Shown here: piece after piece, positions 47,122 to 56,916 of the stretch
How the letters are laid out: the number at the start of each line of letters is the position of its first letter
Position numbering within the stretch: the first letter of the stretch is position 1
Origin: JAJDAT01 sp964344185
Lineage (GTDB): Bacteria > Nitrospinota > Nitrospinia > Nitrospinales > JAJDAT01
NCBI GenBank assembly: GCA_964344185.1
Contig: CAYFMN010000003.1
Coordinates: 131,803-195,802 of the forward strand
Direction: 5' to 3'
Length of the DNA stretch: 64,000 nucleotides
Program-made: the position numbers and the translations under genes
The notes under the pieces: generated by a model
Told to the model about the DNA's origin: nothing
Databases searched by the model: none
Seen by the model: only the letters and a program-made list of their open reading frames with translations

Positions 47122-47319
47122 ATAATCCGAGGGTCTTATTAGGTGTAAATCTTATAGATAAACTGTTACATCTCCATTTTTATCATGTAACCAACGCGTC
47201 TCGCAACAATTATCTAATTGTCTGATTTTGTCTTGGGTTTTTTGCGGTGTACAATAAAATGTATTGAAAAAAAAGAAACTTTTGGACTTTTGTTACAATT
47301 AGGTTCTAATACAAATGTC

Positions 47320-47349
47320 TTGACCTTTTATTTTTAATGGTCATAAAAT
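47320..47349 (+). promoter_or_regulatory. Promoter of the proteasome operon
   Basis: TTGACC (47320-47325) and TAAAAT (47344-47349) with an 18 bp spacer. The start would be near 47356, leaving a short leader with AAGGA before the ATPase ATG at 47383. Confidence 0.55.
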
Positions 47350-47382
47350 GAAAACAATCCCAACGCGAAATAAGGAACTTTA

Positions 47383-48993
47383 ATGGGTGATTCGACTCAT
47401 ATATTTGAATTAATTGAAAGAATACTGGAGGAGACCGAGGAACACCCCGAACTCCAGGCCAAGATTTTTGATTTGAGAGACGCTTTGCTTCATTCGCAAC
47501 AAGAAGCTCAGCGGTTAACGTTGAAAATTAAAACGTTAGAAGAAACTATCGAAAAGCTCAAATCTCCCGCGCATAGAATTGGCGTTATCTTAGGTCCAGG
47601 AGAAGGAGAACTGCTCCGTTTATCCGTTGGAGGACAGGAGTATCAGGCGGCGGTTTCTCCTGAAATTGAAGAAGAAATGAAAGTTGGCGATTTGGTCGCC
47701 TTAAACGAAGGTTTTGCCATAATCTCGAAACTGACAATGCCAGAGCATGGGCCATTGTCCAGGCTTTCCTGCAAATTGGAAAACGGTCAATGGTTGGTTT
47801 CTTCAGGCACGGGTACCGCAGAGTCCATGGTGTACGTCAGAGACGGTTTGGAAGTTGATTCTTTTAAGGAAGGCGACGAAGTTTATTTAGATCCTTCGCA
47901 AAAAGTAATCATAGGCAAATTGCCTAAACGGCAATCAAGCAAACTAGTGGAAGACGATTTTAAACCGGTAGAATGGAACCGGGTAGGCGGTCAGGAAGAA
48001 CCGGTTAATGAAGTTCGTAAGGTAATTGAGTATCCCATTTTGCACGGGGAAATTATTGAAAAAATGGAATACGAATTACCCAAAGGATTTCTTTTCTACG
48101 GCCCCCCAGGTTGCGGCAAAACTTTGGTTGGCAAGGCGATATTAACGGAAATCGTAAGCAAGCTTGGCGAAGACGGAGATCAAGATATTCAAGGTCGATT
48201 TATTCACGTAAAAGGCCCTGAGATATTGAATATGTGGTTAGGCGAATCGGAAAGGAAGGTTCGCGAAATTTTTCAAAAAGCCCGCGAGTATCGCGCCGAA
48301 GGGCAAATGCCGTTTATTTTTATCGACGAGGCCGAGTCTGTTTTAGGAACCCGGCAGGCTTGGCGCGGCAATAATATTTCAAATACGCTGGTCCCCATGT
48401 TTTGCGCCGAAATGGACGGCGTGCAATCGCTTCGCGACGCGGTGGTTATTTTAGCCACAAACAGGCCCGATTTAATCGATCCGGCGATTTTGAGGCCGGG
48501 TAGAATTGATCGAAAAATTAAAGTTTCCCGGCCAGATCGAAAAGGTTGCGAAGAGATACTTAAGATTTATTTATCCGAAAAACTTCCATTTGAAAAATCC
48601 AGCGTTGAAGAAATGATCGAACCGGCTTTAGACGCTCTTTTTTCCAAAGACTCCAAACAAAATGTTTTAACCCTTTCTTTAAAAAATGGCGATATGAAAA
48701 AACTCTACTGGTTTGATTTTATTTCCGGAGCCATTTTAGAAAATGTGGTTAAACGAGCCAAAGAAATCGCTATCGAACGAGCCATTTCAGGAGAAGAATT
48801 AACGATTAAACCGGAAGACCTGACATTAGCTATTGAAAAGGAATTTGTGGAAGGAAGCATTTTCCCGGCAGATCCAAATATGGAAGACTGGCTCCAACTT
48901 TTAGATTTCGATTCCCAAAGCGTAGCCCGAATTAGACGACCTAAAGAATCCGACGCGGCTACAGATCAGACCCTCACCCGCTCCATGATATGA
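47383..48993 (+). CDS. arc: Proteasome-activating AAA ATPase (Mpa/ARC)
   Basis: A 536-residue unfoldase of the bacterial proteasome. An N-terminal coiled coil (about 20-62), which in Mpa docks the Pup-like tag, is followed by two OB subdomains (about 65-185) and one AAA module with Walker A GPPGCGKT (240-247) and Walker B FIFIDEAES (D315, E316). The rings thread tagged substrates into PrcAB. The C-terminus ends TRSMI and lacks the QYL-type tail by which Mpa opens the 20S gate. The stop overlaps the dop start in ATGA. Confidence 0.95.
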   Translation: MGDSTHIFELIERILEETEEHPELQAKIFDLRDALLHSQQEAQRLTLKIKTLEETIEKLKSPAHRIGVILGPGEGELLRLSVGGQEYQAAVSPEIEEEMKVGDLVALNEGFAIISKLTMPEHGPLSRLSCKLENGQWLVSSGTGTAESMVYVRDGLEVDSFKEGDEVYLDPSQKVIIGKLPKRQSSKLVEDDFKPVEWNRVGGQEEPVNEVRKVIEYPILHGEIIEKMEYELPKGFLFYGPPGCGKTLVGKAILTEIVSKLGEDGDQDIQGRFIHVKGPEILNMWLGESERKVREIFQKAREYRAEGQMPFIFIDEAESVLGTRQAWRGNNISNTLVPMFCAEMDGVQSLRDAVVILATNRPDLIDPAILRPGRIDRKIKVSRPDRKGCEEILKIYLSEKLPFEKSSVEEMIEPALDALFSKDSKQNVLTLSLKNGDMKKLYWFDFISGAILENVVKRAKEIAIERAISGEELTIKPEDLTLAIEKEFVEGSIFPADPNMEDWLQLLDFDSQSVARIRRPKESDAATDQTLTRSMI

Positions 48994-50471
48994 ATGATAT
49001 TGTTCCCTTAATGGGAATTGAAACGGAATACGGGATTATTCGCGAGAATATTGAAAATTCCGATCCTGTAGAAGAGTCCATGGCGTTATTGAAACGCTGC
49101 GAACAAAAAAGCGTGTTCCAGCTTTGGGCTTATTTTAGAGAACGCACTCATACGGATCAGCGTGGGTTTTCTGTCGAGCGTTTAGCCCAGGACGAAGAAG
49201 AAGACGAATTTTGTAAAGAGGACCGCAAAAGGCCTTATACGTATTGGGATATGAAGTGCGACCGGGTTCTGGTTAATGGCGCTCGGTTTTATAACGATCA
49301 CACGCATCCGGAATACAGCTCTCCAGAATGCGCGAATATTTTTGACCTGGTGGCGCACGATCAGGCTGGAGAGTACATTCTTGCGGAATGCGCTCGGTTG
49401 CGAAATAACGATTTAGGCGAAAACTCAGTACAACTATTTAAAAATAATACGGATTATATCGGTCATAGTTATGGAACGCACGATAATTATCTGATACCTC
49501 GCGCATTTCCTTTTCAACAGTGGGTTGACGGTTTAGTTCCGTTTTTAGTGACTCGCCAATTGTATGCGGGGGCGGGAAAAATTGGTACCGAGTGCAAAGA
49601 GTTGGCTCCTTTCGAAAGGTTACAGTTATCCCAAAGAGCCGATTTTATTGAATGCCTTTTGAGTATTGAAACAATGACTCAAAGGCCCATAGTGAATACC
49701 CGGGATGAACCGCATGCCGCTTCAGATAAATACCGGCGTCTTCATTTGATTTTAGGCGACGCCAATATGTCGCCATATGCAACGGCTTTAAAAGTAGGGA
49801 CAACTCAATTAGTATTGACTCTCATCGGAGAAGAAAAGCTGGGCGCCGCTCCAGAATTAACTGAGCCGGTATGGGATATTAAGGAAGTTTCCAGGGACTT
49901 AACGGGCACTGTTTTATTAAAGCGAAAAAATGGCAAATCTATTTCTCCATTGGAGATCCAGGAGTTTTATTTGGAAAAAGCTCAAGCTAATTGTTCCGGA
50001 AAACGCGATGACTGGGATTGGGTATTAAAAGAGTGGGAGAGAACGTTAAACGATCTTAAAAAATCTCCCGAAAAACTTTCGGATCGTATAGACTGGGCCA
50101 TCAAAAAAGAGCTTTTTTCTGAATTTATGGAGGCTGAGAATTTAGAATGGGACGATCCCTGGATGAAAAGCCTCGATTTGGAGTATCATAATATAGATAA
50201 GGAAAGGGGACTTTTTCGAGGATTAGAGCAAGAGGGTAGAATTGCTCAATTTTTCCCAGAAGAAAAAGTAACCCAGGCGATAGAAACGCCCCCAGATGGA
50301 ACGCGCGCGATGATTCGGGGAAAGGCCGTAGAATATTGCGCAGATTCTATTAAAAATATTCACTGGACAGGCGTAGAATATAAAGACGGAAGTTATAGCG
50401 ATTTAACTCGGGTAATCACTCCCGATGAAGTTTACGAAGCTTTAAAATCGGAAAAGGAGCGATTTGCATGA
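48990..50471 (+). CDS. dop: Dop-like depupylase/deamidase homologue
   Basis: A 493-residue enzyme of the Dop/PafA ligase fold (glutamine-synthetase related). The first strand has MGIETEYGI with the metal-binding Glu, and a long insert before NGARFYNDHTHPEYSSPEC is the Dop loop, which separates it from PafA. In this system Dop removes the tag from substrates. A deamidase step is not needed because the tag already ends in Glu. It overlaps the ATPase gene and ubact by 4 bp each. Confidence 0.93.
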   Translation: MNDIVPLMGIETEYGIIRENIENSDPVEESMALLKRCEQKSVFQLWAYFRERTHTDQRGFSVERLAQDEEEDEFCKEDRKRPYTYWDMKCDRVLVNGARFYNDHTHPEYSSPECANIFDLVAHDQAGEYILAECARLRNNDLGENSVQLFKNNTDYIGHSYGTHDNYLIPRAFPFQQWVDGLVPFLVTRQLYAGAGKIGTECKELAPFERLQLSQRADFIECLLSIETMTQRPIVNTRDEPHAASDKYRRLHLILGDANMSPYATALKVGTTQLVLTLIGEEKLGAAPELTEPVWDIKEVSRDLTGTVLLKRKNGKSISPLEIQEFYLEKAQANCSGKRDDWDWVLKEWERTLNDLKKSPEKLSDRIDWAIKKELFSEFMEAENLEWDDPWMKSLDLEYHNIDKERGLFRGLEQEGRIAQFFPEEKVTQAIETPPDGTRAMIRGKAVEYCADSIKNIHWTGVEYKDGSYSDLTRVITPDEVYEALKSEKERFA

Positions 50472-50638
50472 GCGATCCATTAAGAAGGGAAGAAAAAAAA
50501 GACGCGCCGCCGGAGCGACACGAGGACGGACCTAAAAAGCCCGACGTTTCGTCTCCAGGTAAAGACAATATCCTGAAACGGATGCGCAAAGTCGACCCTA
50601 AACAATCTGAAAAGTATAAGCAGCGGACGGGCGAGTGA
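50468..50638 (+). CDS. ubact: UBact, Pup-like protein modifier
   Basis: A 56-residue, charged, disordered protein ending KQRTGE. Pup is usually 60-70 residues and ends GGE or GGQ. This C-terminus and the conserved NILKRMRKVDP segment match UBact of Gram-negative phyla. The C-terminal Glu is ready for ligation to substrate Lys. It starts inside the dop stop (ATGA), and its own stop overlaps the GTG of prcB (GTGA). Position and size make the call firm although the gene is tiny. Confidence 0.93.
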   Translation: MSDPLRREEKKDAPPERHEDGPKKPDVSSPGKDNILKRMRKVDPKQSEKYKQRTGE

Positions 50639-51447
50639 AAATAACAGATTATCAGTTGTCGACGCCTGGAGATTTTATAGAGTTGTTACGGCGATCGGGA
50701 TATTCCCTGCCGTCTAACAACCTAGAAAAGATAAATAAAATCGACTCCTCGGAATTAATTCACGGAACAACCGTTTTGGCGTTCCATTTTGAAGGAGGTG
50801 TCATCGTCGCTGGCGACCGAAGAGCTACAGCAGGCAACAGCATTATGTATGAACGTTGCGATAAGGTTATTCCTATAGACGACTATTCGGTGATGGCCAT
50901 CGCAGGGGCTCCGGCAACCGCGTTTGAGATGGCTCGGGTATTGTCGCATAATTTTGAATATTATCGTCGTTCCCAACTACAGCCATTGAGCGCCGAGGGG
51001 AAAATCAGGGCGCTTTCTCGTTTATTAAAAGAAAACGTTGGAATGGCTATGCAGGGCGTTGGCGCCGTTAGCCCTATCTTTGCCCTATACGATCAAGACG
51101 AAGAAAAACCCTCCATCCATTTTTACGATCTTTTGGGCGCCGAATTTCAAATGACGACTCACACGGTGACCGGTTCCGGTTCTCCAATGGTCAAAGGCGT
51201 TTTGGAATACGAGGATATGTGGGGAGAAAAACGATTGGCCGAAAGAACCAGGGAGGAGGCCGCGGGATTAGCTATTAGACTTTTGCACACAGCGGCCCAT
51301 TTCGATACCGCAACGGGAAAGGCCCGACCAGAAGACAAAATTTATCCTATCATTTCTATTATTTCATCCGACGGTTATCAGTTTATGGATGAAGAAGAGA
51401 TCGCTGAAATTTTTGAAAAATCCATAAAGAGACGCGTTAATGTTTGA
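50635..51447 (+). CDS. prcB: Proteasome beta subunit
   Basis: A 270-residue catalytic subunit of the 20S core. A 44-residue propeptide is cut before Thr45 in HGTTVLAF to expose the N-terminal nucleophile. The conserved GDRRATAGN and the Lys in ERCDKVIPIDD complete the active site. Beta rings stack between PrcA rings. GTG start overlapping the ubact stop. Overlaps prcA by 8 bp. Confidence 0.96.
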   Translation: MKITDYQLSTPGDFIELLRRSGYSLPSNNLEKINKIDSSELIHGTTVLAFHFEGGVIVAGDRRATAGNSIMYERCDKVIPIDDYSVMAIAGAPATAFEMARVLSHNFEYYRRSQLQPLSAEGKIRALSRLLKENVGMAMQGVGAVSPIFALYDQDEEKPSIHFYDLLGAEFQMTTHTVTGSGSPMVKGVLEYEDMWGEKRLAERTREEAAGLAIRLLHTAAHFDTATGKARPEDKIYPIISIISSDGYQFMDEEEIAEIFEKSIKRRVNV

Positions 51448-52183
51448 CGAACCCTTTCGATGGACAGAGGCCGTTTCCGCCAGGCACGGTTATGTCCAGG
51501 AAAAATTAAAAAAAGCTTATCCCGTTTTGGCCGTTCCGTTCAATGAAGGAGCGTTCTTAATGGCTATTGGTCCGCAATCTGGAAAAATTTACGAAATTTA
51601 CGACCGCATCGCAATGGGAGCTATGGGGCATCCTGCCGATATCGAAAAGATGAGGATGACCTTATTAGACATGTCTCACTTGGAAGGATTCAATCGGTCT
51701 GTTCAGGATGTTGTGCTTGGTAGATTGCTTCAATTTGGTTTGGCTCCCGCTTTAAAACAGAACTTTGAAGAAGTGATGAGAGCTCCATATTTGATTCAGA
51801 TGGGACTGGTAGAAGTGGATAGAAAAGGGAAACCAAAGTTTTTTCGAGTCAACTACGATGGACATTGGGAAACGTTTAGTCGCGGCACGGTTATTTCCGG
51901 AGATTCTAAGTTAACGAAACTTGTAGAAAAACGATTAACTGAAATAGACTTCTCAAACCTTTCTTTGGATGACGCTTTGGTAGAAGCCTGCAAGCTTTGG
52001 AAAGAAGGAATGGATGAAGTTGAAAGCGAAGAAAATGGAGTTCCCAAAACCTTGAAAAAAGCCCTGGAAGATTGGACTTTAGAGACTGCCATTTTAAATT
52101 ATAAAATATCTAGAAAATCTATAGTACGCACTTTAACGGAAGCCGAGATTGATCGATTAAAGACCGCCTGCGAGAATTTATGA
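51440..52183 (+). CDS. prcA: Proteasome alpha subunit
   Basis: A 247-residue alpha subunit of the 20S proteasome, which forms the gated outer rings. It has the Ntn-fold without the catalytic Thr. The N-terminal DEPFRWTEAVSARHGYV stretch and the strand AVPFNEGAFLMAIG fit PrcA. The order prcB-prcA and tight overlaps are typical. The stop overlaps the pafA start in ATGA. Confidence 0.93.
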   Translation: MFDEPFRWTEAVSARHGYVQEKLKKAYPVLAVPFNEGAFLMAIGPQSGKIYEIYDRIAMGAMGHPADIEKMRMTLLDMSHLEGFNRSVQDVVLGRLLQFGLAPALKQNFEEVMRAPYLIQMGLVEVDRKGKPKFFRVNYDGHWETFSRGTVISGDSKLTKLVEKRLTEIDFSNLSLDDALVEACKLWKEGMDEVESEENGVPKTLKKALEDWTLETAILNYKISRKSIVRTLTEAEIDRLKTACENL

Positions 52184-53639
52184 AAAAACGTATTTTTGGA
52201 ATAGAAACCGAATACGGTCTCCTTATAAAGGATAAAGACTTTAAATTTGGACCTGTCGATGTCGCTTTGCAATTAAAAGACTATATTTTCGACGTTGGCA
52301 GGAAAGGTTTGTTAGATCAGCATTACCGGGCCAATGACGAGCCTCCGGGAAATGGCGGTTTCCTGACTAACGGAGGACGGATTTATTTAGATATGGGACA
52401 TTTGGAGTACGCTAGCCCCGAGTGTTCTAATTTGGTAGATCTTGTGACTTACGACCGAGGCGGCGATATGTTGGTGCAAGAAGCCGTTGAAAGCCTTGGC
52501 TGGGAAGATAAAGTCGCTATCATTAAGAATAACGTTGATCTGGAAACAAACGCCACATTTGGTTGTCACGAAAATTATCTGGTGAGTAGAGATTTTAAAT
52601 TTGAAAACCGGGAAAACCTAAGATTACTTTCTTCCTTTTTGGTTACTCGCCAAATCTTTTGCGGCGCGGGTCGCATCGGCGCTTGTAATCCACATCCATT
52701 TAGGGACTGGGCGGACGTTGGAGTCGATGATAGTAAAGAAGAGCAAGTTGATTTTCAAATTTCGCAAAGAGCGGACCACATACCTAATGAGTTTTATCGC
52801 TGGGTTCAATACAATCGCGCCATTGTAAATACGAGAGACGAACCATTGTCTGACCCTGGGAGGTTCCGTCGGGTCCATTTATTGGTTGGAGATTCGAATA
52901 TGAACGAATTTTCCAATGCCCTTAAAATGGGAACGACCATTTTAATGATGGACCTTATCGAAATTGGAGCTGGCGTTCGGAATGGATCTTAGAAGACGCC
53001 GTAGGAACCATGCGGAAAATTTCGCGTGATCCTGATTTTAAATGGGAAATTACATTGTCCAACGGTCAGCCCACCACCGCGTTGGATTTGCAATGGGAAA
53101 TTATGGAAACGGCGAAAAAACATTTAGCCGGTTCTGGTTATGAAACCGATTGGATCTTAGCGGAATGGGAATCCGTCCTTAACGATCTTTCCAAAGGACC
53201 TGAAGCGGTTATAGATCGCGTTGACTGGGCCGCAAAGTATTGGATGCTCAATGAATTTAGAAAAGAAGAAGATCTTCCCTGGCATGACTCTTGGTTAAAA
53301 AGTTTGGACTTGGAGTATCATAACCTGAACAAAAATGACGGTCTGTTTTGGGGATTAGAAGAAAACGGAGACGCCCGCAGAAAAACAAGCGACGAGGCTA
53401 TTGAGCGTTCTATGTTGTCGGCCCCAAGAGGCACAAGAGCTTCAGGTCGTGGTGAATTGGTAAAATCTCTTTTAGAATATCCCTCGGGTTACTTGATCGA
53501 TTGGATTGGATTTAGATTGAATAAAGACGAACCTTTTTTAATGTTAGATCCTTTTGTTTCTTATAAAGAAGAAATTAAAGAAATAGTAGGTCGATTAAAC
53601 ATTCAGGAACCCGCCCACGGGGATGGATTAGAGCCATAA
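52180..53639 (+). pseudogene. pafA: PafA-type UBact ligase, split by a one-base frameshift
   Basis: The first part (52180-52992, 270 residues) has FGIETEYGL and NGGRIYLDMGHLEYASPEC, with no long Dop loop, so it is the ligase PafA. It ends at TAG 52990-52992. The rest continues in another frame from ~52984 (WILEDAVGTMRKISRD) to 53639 and supplies the normal C-terminal half. Adding one base after AAT at 52983 restores a gapless alignment to PafA (RNWILED against the RDFSLDN-type segment). Without the fix the ligase would lose its C-terminal half. A sequencing error in a draft is the simplest explanation. A real mutation or programmed slip is possible. Confidence 0.85.
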
Positions 53640-53851
53640 ATCTTTCCTAAATAAGCAAATTTTTAATTAGAGTTATTGCTTCCAATATTCAATTAAATTG
53701 ATAACTTTTTTCTCATTAATGTTTGATTGACGTTATTGGTCCAATTGATTAGGATGAGAATAGAGGGCAATTTTTTTGAGCCTAATCTTATTTGATGTTT
53801 TTATTCTCGAACCAATTTCTTGAGATTCTTTAAATAACTTGGTAATAGGCT
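53640..53851. other. Intergenic before nadA
   Basis: 212 bp between pafA and nadA. It must hold the nadA promoter. No terminator with a good T tract is evident. Confidence 0.4.
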
Positions 53852-54868
53852 ATGGTAACGGCTAAATCACTTTATGAAAAATTGAAAAATGTTCGTGTCG
53901 TGAATCCAATTTGCGAATTCACTGAGGAACGGTGCGAAAAATTGATGCCAACCATAGAGCGGATTGAGAATTTGAAGAAAGAGTGTAACGCTATCATTCT
54001 TGCTCATAATTATGTCGCTCCAGAAATTTTATATGGAATTGCGGATTATACGGGAGATTCTTACGGACTCGCCAAGGCCGCTTTGCAATCAGATGCGGAG
54101 GTCATTGTGTTTGCCGCAGTGGATTTCATGTCGCAAACGGCAAAGATATTAAATCCTGAAAAAACGGTATTAAACCCCAATACAAATGGCGGTTGTTCTT
54201 TAGCGGAAAGCATAGAGGCGGGCGATGTCGTTAGACTTAAACGACAATATCCCGATTATACTTTTGTTTGTTATATAAATACGACAGCCGAGGTAAAAGC
54301 GGAGTGCGACGTTTGCGTAACGTCTTCCAATGTTTATAAAATTATTGAAAATATAGAAAACGAAAATATTTACTTTTTGCCAGACCGTCTTATGGGTGAA
54401 AACGTAAAGAAACACTTGGCTCAAAAAGGCGTCAAAAAGAATTTAAAAGTTTACGATGGCGTTTGCTACGTTCATGAGGAATACCAACCCGAAAGTATTG
54501 ACTTAATACGTACAAGTCATCCTGAGACCGAAGTTTTGGTTCATCCAGAGTGTACTCCGGCAGTTGTTCAAAAGGCTGATTTTGTTGGCAGCACCACGAT
54601 GATGTTAAATCGTGTTGCGGAGTCTGACGCTGAAAAGTTCTTTTTGCTCACCGAATGTGGATTGACGGATGTTTTGAGGGCGGAGCATCCTGATAAAACT
54701 TTTGTAGGATCTTGTGTTCTTTGTCGTTATATGAAATCCAATTCTCTTGATGATGTGTTAAGAGTCTTGGAGAATCCAAGGCCGCAAGACACCGTAGAAA
54801 TTCCTTCCGATACGATTGATCGCGCCAAGCGATGTATAGATCAAATGTTCTATTACGCGGAAAAATGA
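53852..54868 (+). CDS. nadA: Quinolinate synthase
   Basis: A 338-residue [4Fe-4S] enzyme that condenses iminoaspartate with DHAP to quinolinate in NAD synthesis. It has the LAHNYVAPEI block, the three cluster Cys in PNTNGGCSLAE, HPECTP and VGSCVLCRYMK, and VGSTTMM. Length is normal for NadA. Start ATG after an ATAGGCT context. nadB and nadC are not in the window. Confidence 0.96.
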   Translation: MVTAKSLYEKLKNVRVVNPICEFTEERCEKLMPTIERIENLKKECNAIILAHNYVAPEILYGIADYTGDSYGLAKAALQSDAEVIVFAAVDFMSQTAKILNPEKTVLNPNTNGGCSLAESIEAGDVVRLKRQYPDYTFVCYINTTAEVKAECDVCVTSSNVYKIIENIENENIYFLPDRLMGENVKKHLAQKGVKKNLKVYDGVCYVHEEYQPESIDLIRTSHPETEVLVHPECTPAVVQKADFVGSTTMMLNRVAESDAEKFFLLTECGLTDVLRAEHPDKTFVGSCVLCRYMKSNSLDDVLRVLENPRPQDTVEIPSDTIDRAKRCIDQMFYYAEK

Positions 54869-55061
54869 TCCACTTACTTTTTCTAAGCCTGTAAATTTTA
54901 ATTTTATAATCAGATTCTAACTTCTTATCGTATAGACTAAGAGTTAGCAAGCGGATAGGTAACCGAAATTTTCGCTTCTTTACTTCCGTCCCAAAAATTC
55001 GTATATTCAACCCGTCGATTTAGAACTTCTTAGCGTGATAATTAAAAAAGAGCCAGGTTAG

Positions 55062-56138
55062 ATGAAATTATTTACCGCTGTCTTTTGTTTATTTTTTATT
55101 TTTATTGGAAAAATTGAAGGTGTTTTTGCTAAACCTCTAATTCTTCAAGATTCCTCTGGGCAAGAGATAGGCAGATACGAAAAAAGCTCGGCGTTTGTTG
55201 TTTTGACAGGGCAATATAAATCGCCCTGGACTCCGGTGTCCGGTTTAGAAGAGTTTGAAAAGAATTTAACAAGCGCTCTTGAAGACCTTGGTTTTGAAGT
55301 GGTGACTTTGGTTAACCCAAAGGGTTATGAATTTCATCAAGCTTTTTTGAGTTTTTTCAACGATTACGGCAGGTATGTAAATAGCAGGGTGTTGGTTTAT
55401 TTTGCCGGACATTGCGGTGGAATAAAAACAAAATATGGAATGAGTAACGCGGAATATCTTATTCCGGCCGATGCGCCCGATTTGGAAGAGAACCCCATCT
55501 GGTTTAGGGAGAATGCGCTTAGTTTGTATCGGTTAGATCATTATTTGAGGAAATTGGGAGCGAAACATGTGCTGTCGATTTTTGAAGGTTGTTCAAAAGG
55601 TTTTTCGCTGGAGAAAAATGTTCAATTTTATATGGAACCTTTAACGGCTAAAGAGTTTGAACCGAGTAGAGAAGTTATTTTTATTAATTCCTCCGACCGG
55701 GAAGATCATAGGATTCGAGAAGGTTTAATCGATGCGTTGAAAGGCGCTGCGGATATATGGGGGGACGGCGCGTTAACGGCAATGGAACTGGCCGCTCATT
55801 TAAATAGAGGTGTTTCCGCAGGACATTGGGGACAAATAAAGATGGTTTATGGAAAACTAGAAGGTTATGCCCTTAATCAGGGTACATTAGTTTTCCCATT
55901 GGTTTCTTTAAAAAAGAACGACTCTGAAGAAATGAAACCAGACTCACAAAAGAAATTGTCTGTTGAAGGACCAAAACGGAAATTAGAAAAGAGCGAGTTT
56001 TTTGCGGAAAGAGGAGAGACTATATTAAATTGGCCGGATGACTTAGAAAAAATCAGTTCGTCTTCGCCGATATTGGAACAGACTTTATCGGGGGCTAATG
56101 AAATAGTTACATACGAAGATCCAGAAACGCTTTACTAA
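55062..56138 (+). CDS. Exported caspase-like (C14) protein
   Basis: A 358-residue protein with a signal peptide (about 1-23). Residues 45-290 show a caspase-type fold: VLVYFAGHCGG with His117, and SIFEGCSKG with Cys177, the dyad of metacaspases, spaced as usual by 60 residues. A basic linker and an acidic tail follow (about 290-358). Bacterial metacaspase-like proteins cut after Arg/Lys or are inactive paralogues. The export signal puts it outside the cytoplasm. It lies 14 bp before crcB. Confidence 0.85.
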   Translation: MKLFTAVFCLFFIFIGKIEGVFAKPLILQDSSGQEIGRYEKSSAFVVLTGQYKSPWTPVSGLEEFEKNLTSALEDLGFEVVTLVNPKGYEFHQAFLSFFNDYGRYVNSRVLVYFAGHCGGIKTKYGMSNAEYLIPADAPDLEENPIWFRENALSLYRLDHYLRKLGAKHVLSIFEGCSKGFSLEKNVQFYMEPLTAKEFEPSREVIFINSSDREDHRIREGLIDALKGAADIWGDGALTAMELAAHLNRGVSAGHWGQIKMVYGKLEGYALNQGTLVFPLVSLKKNDSEEMKPDSQKKLSVEGPKRKLEKSEFFAERGETILNWPDDLEKISSSSPILEQTLSGANEIVTYEDPETLY

Positions 56139-56151
56139 TCTTAGGTTATTT

Positions 56152-56541
56152 ATGCCATCAATAGTTACATTGTTTTATATTGGCGTTGGGGGCTTTATTG
56201 GATCTGTTTTAAGGTATCTGATTAAAATATGGGTTCAAGAAATTGGCGGTTCTTTTCCTCTTGGGACATTGGTTGTAAATGTCACAGGTAGTTTTTTTTT
56301 AGGACTTATTGTTTCGGTGATGGAATATAAGGAGGTTTTAACCGAAGATACTCGATTGTTTCTGACGATTGGGTTGCTCGGCGGCTTTACCACCATGTCC
56401 ACCTTCAGTTATGATTCTTACCGATTGTTAGAACGGAAAGATTTAGCGTTATTTTGTATGAACGTTGGAGGGACAATCGTTCTAACGTTACTCGCTGTTT
56501 TTTTAGGAATCAAGTTGGGGCTTATTCTTCTAAATAAATGA
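56152..56541 (+). CDS. crcB: Fluoride channel CrcB/Fluc
   Basis: A 129-residue four-helix membrane protein. GGFIGSVLRYL at the start, NVTGSFFLGL in helix 2 and GGFTTMSTFSYD in helix 3 are signatures of the dual-topology fluoride exporter, a dimer with a central sodium. No fluoride riboswitch is seen upstream because the gene follows the caspase-like gene by 13 bp. Confidence 0.95.
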   Translation: MPSIVTLFYIGVGGFIGSVLRYLIKIWVQEIGGSFPLGTLVVNVTGSFFLGLIVSVMEYKEVLTEDTRLFLTIGLLGGFTTMSTFSYDSYRLLERKDLALFCMNVGGTIVLTLLAVFLGIKLGLILLNK

Positions 56542-56620
56542 AGGTTTAACTTTTAAATTCCCTTTTAAAAGCGGCTGCAAAAACTTATAATGTGTTCAAC
56601 AATATAGAGGTTTTTTGAGT

Positions 56621-56697
<77 letters not shown>

Positions 56698-56705
56698 CTA
56701 AAATC

Positions 56706-56741
56706 AAGGGCTTACAAGATTTTACCTTGTAAGCCTTTTTT
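56706..56741 (+). terminator. Terminator of tRNA-Arg
   Basis: Perfect GGCTTACAAG/CTTGTAAGCC stem (56709-56718 with 56726-56735) with a 7 nt loop and a T-rich tail. Confidence 0.85.
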
Positions 56742-56916
56742 ATTTTTCTGCCCTGGTCCCACTTTAGTCCCACCTTTCTGTTATCTGCCAGTTTTAACAG
56801 CAAACCCCATCCATTTTTTAGGTGCGAAAAAAAACTTTTCCAAAGCGTTACGATTCCTTCATTGGTAGCCTGATCCTCATATAGAATTTTCGCTTAATTT
56901 TCGCTATTATGGATCT
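56742..56916. other. Intergenic after tRNA-Arg
   Basis: 175 bp downstream of a tRNA 3' end, a common integration point. A minus-strand frame across it is open but gives no recognisable integrase. No direct copy of the tRNA-Arg 3' end is found elsewhere in the window. Confidence 0.35.

Noticed and set aside
54648..55010. 120-codon minus-strand frame at the end of nadA
   Set aside because: Most of it is antisense to conserved nadA codons and the rest covers the next promoter region.
56152..56160. Fluoride riboswitch before crcB
   Set aside because: Only 13 bp separate crcB from the previous stop, too little for the crcB RNA motif.
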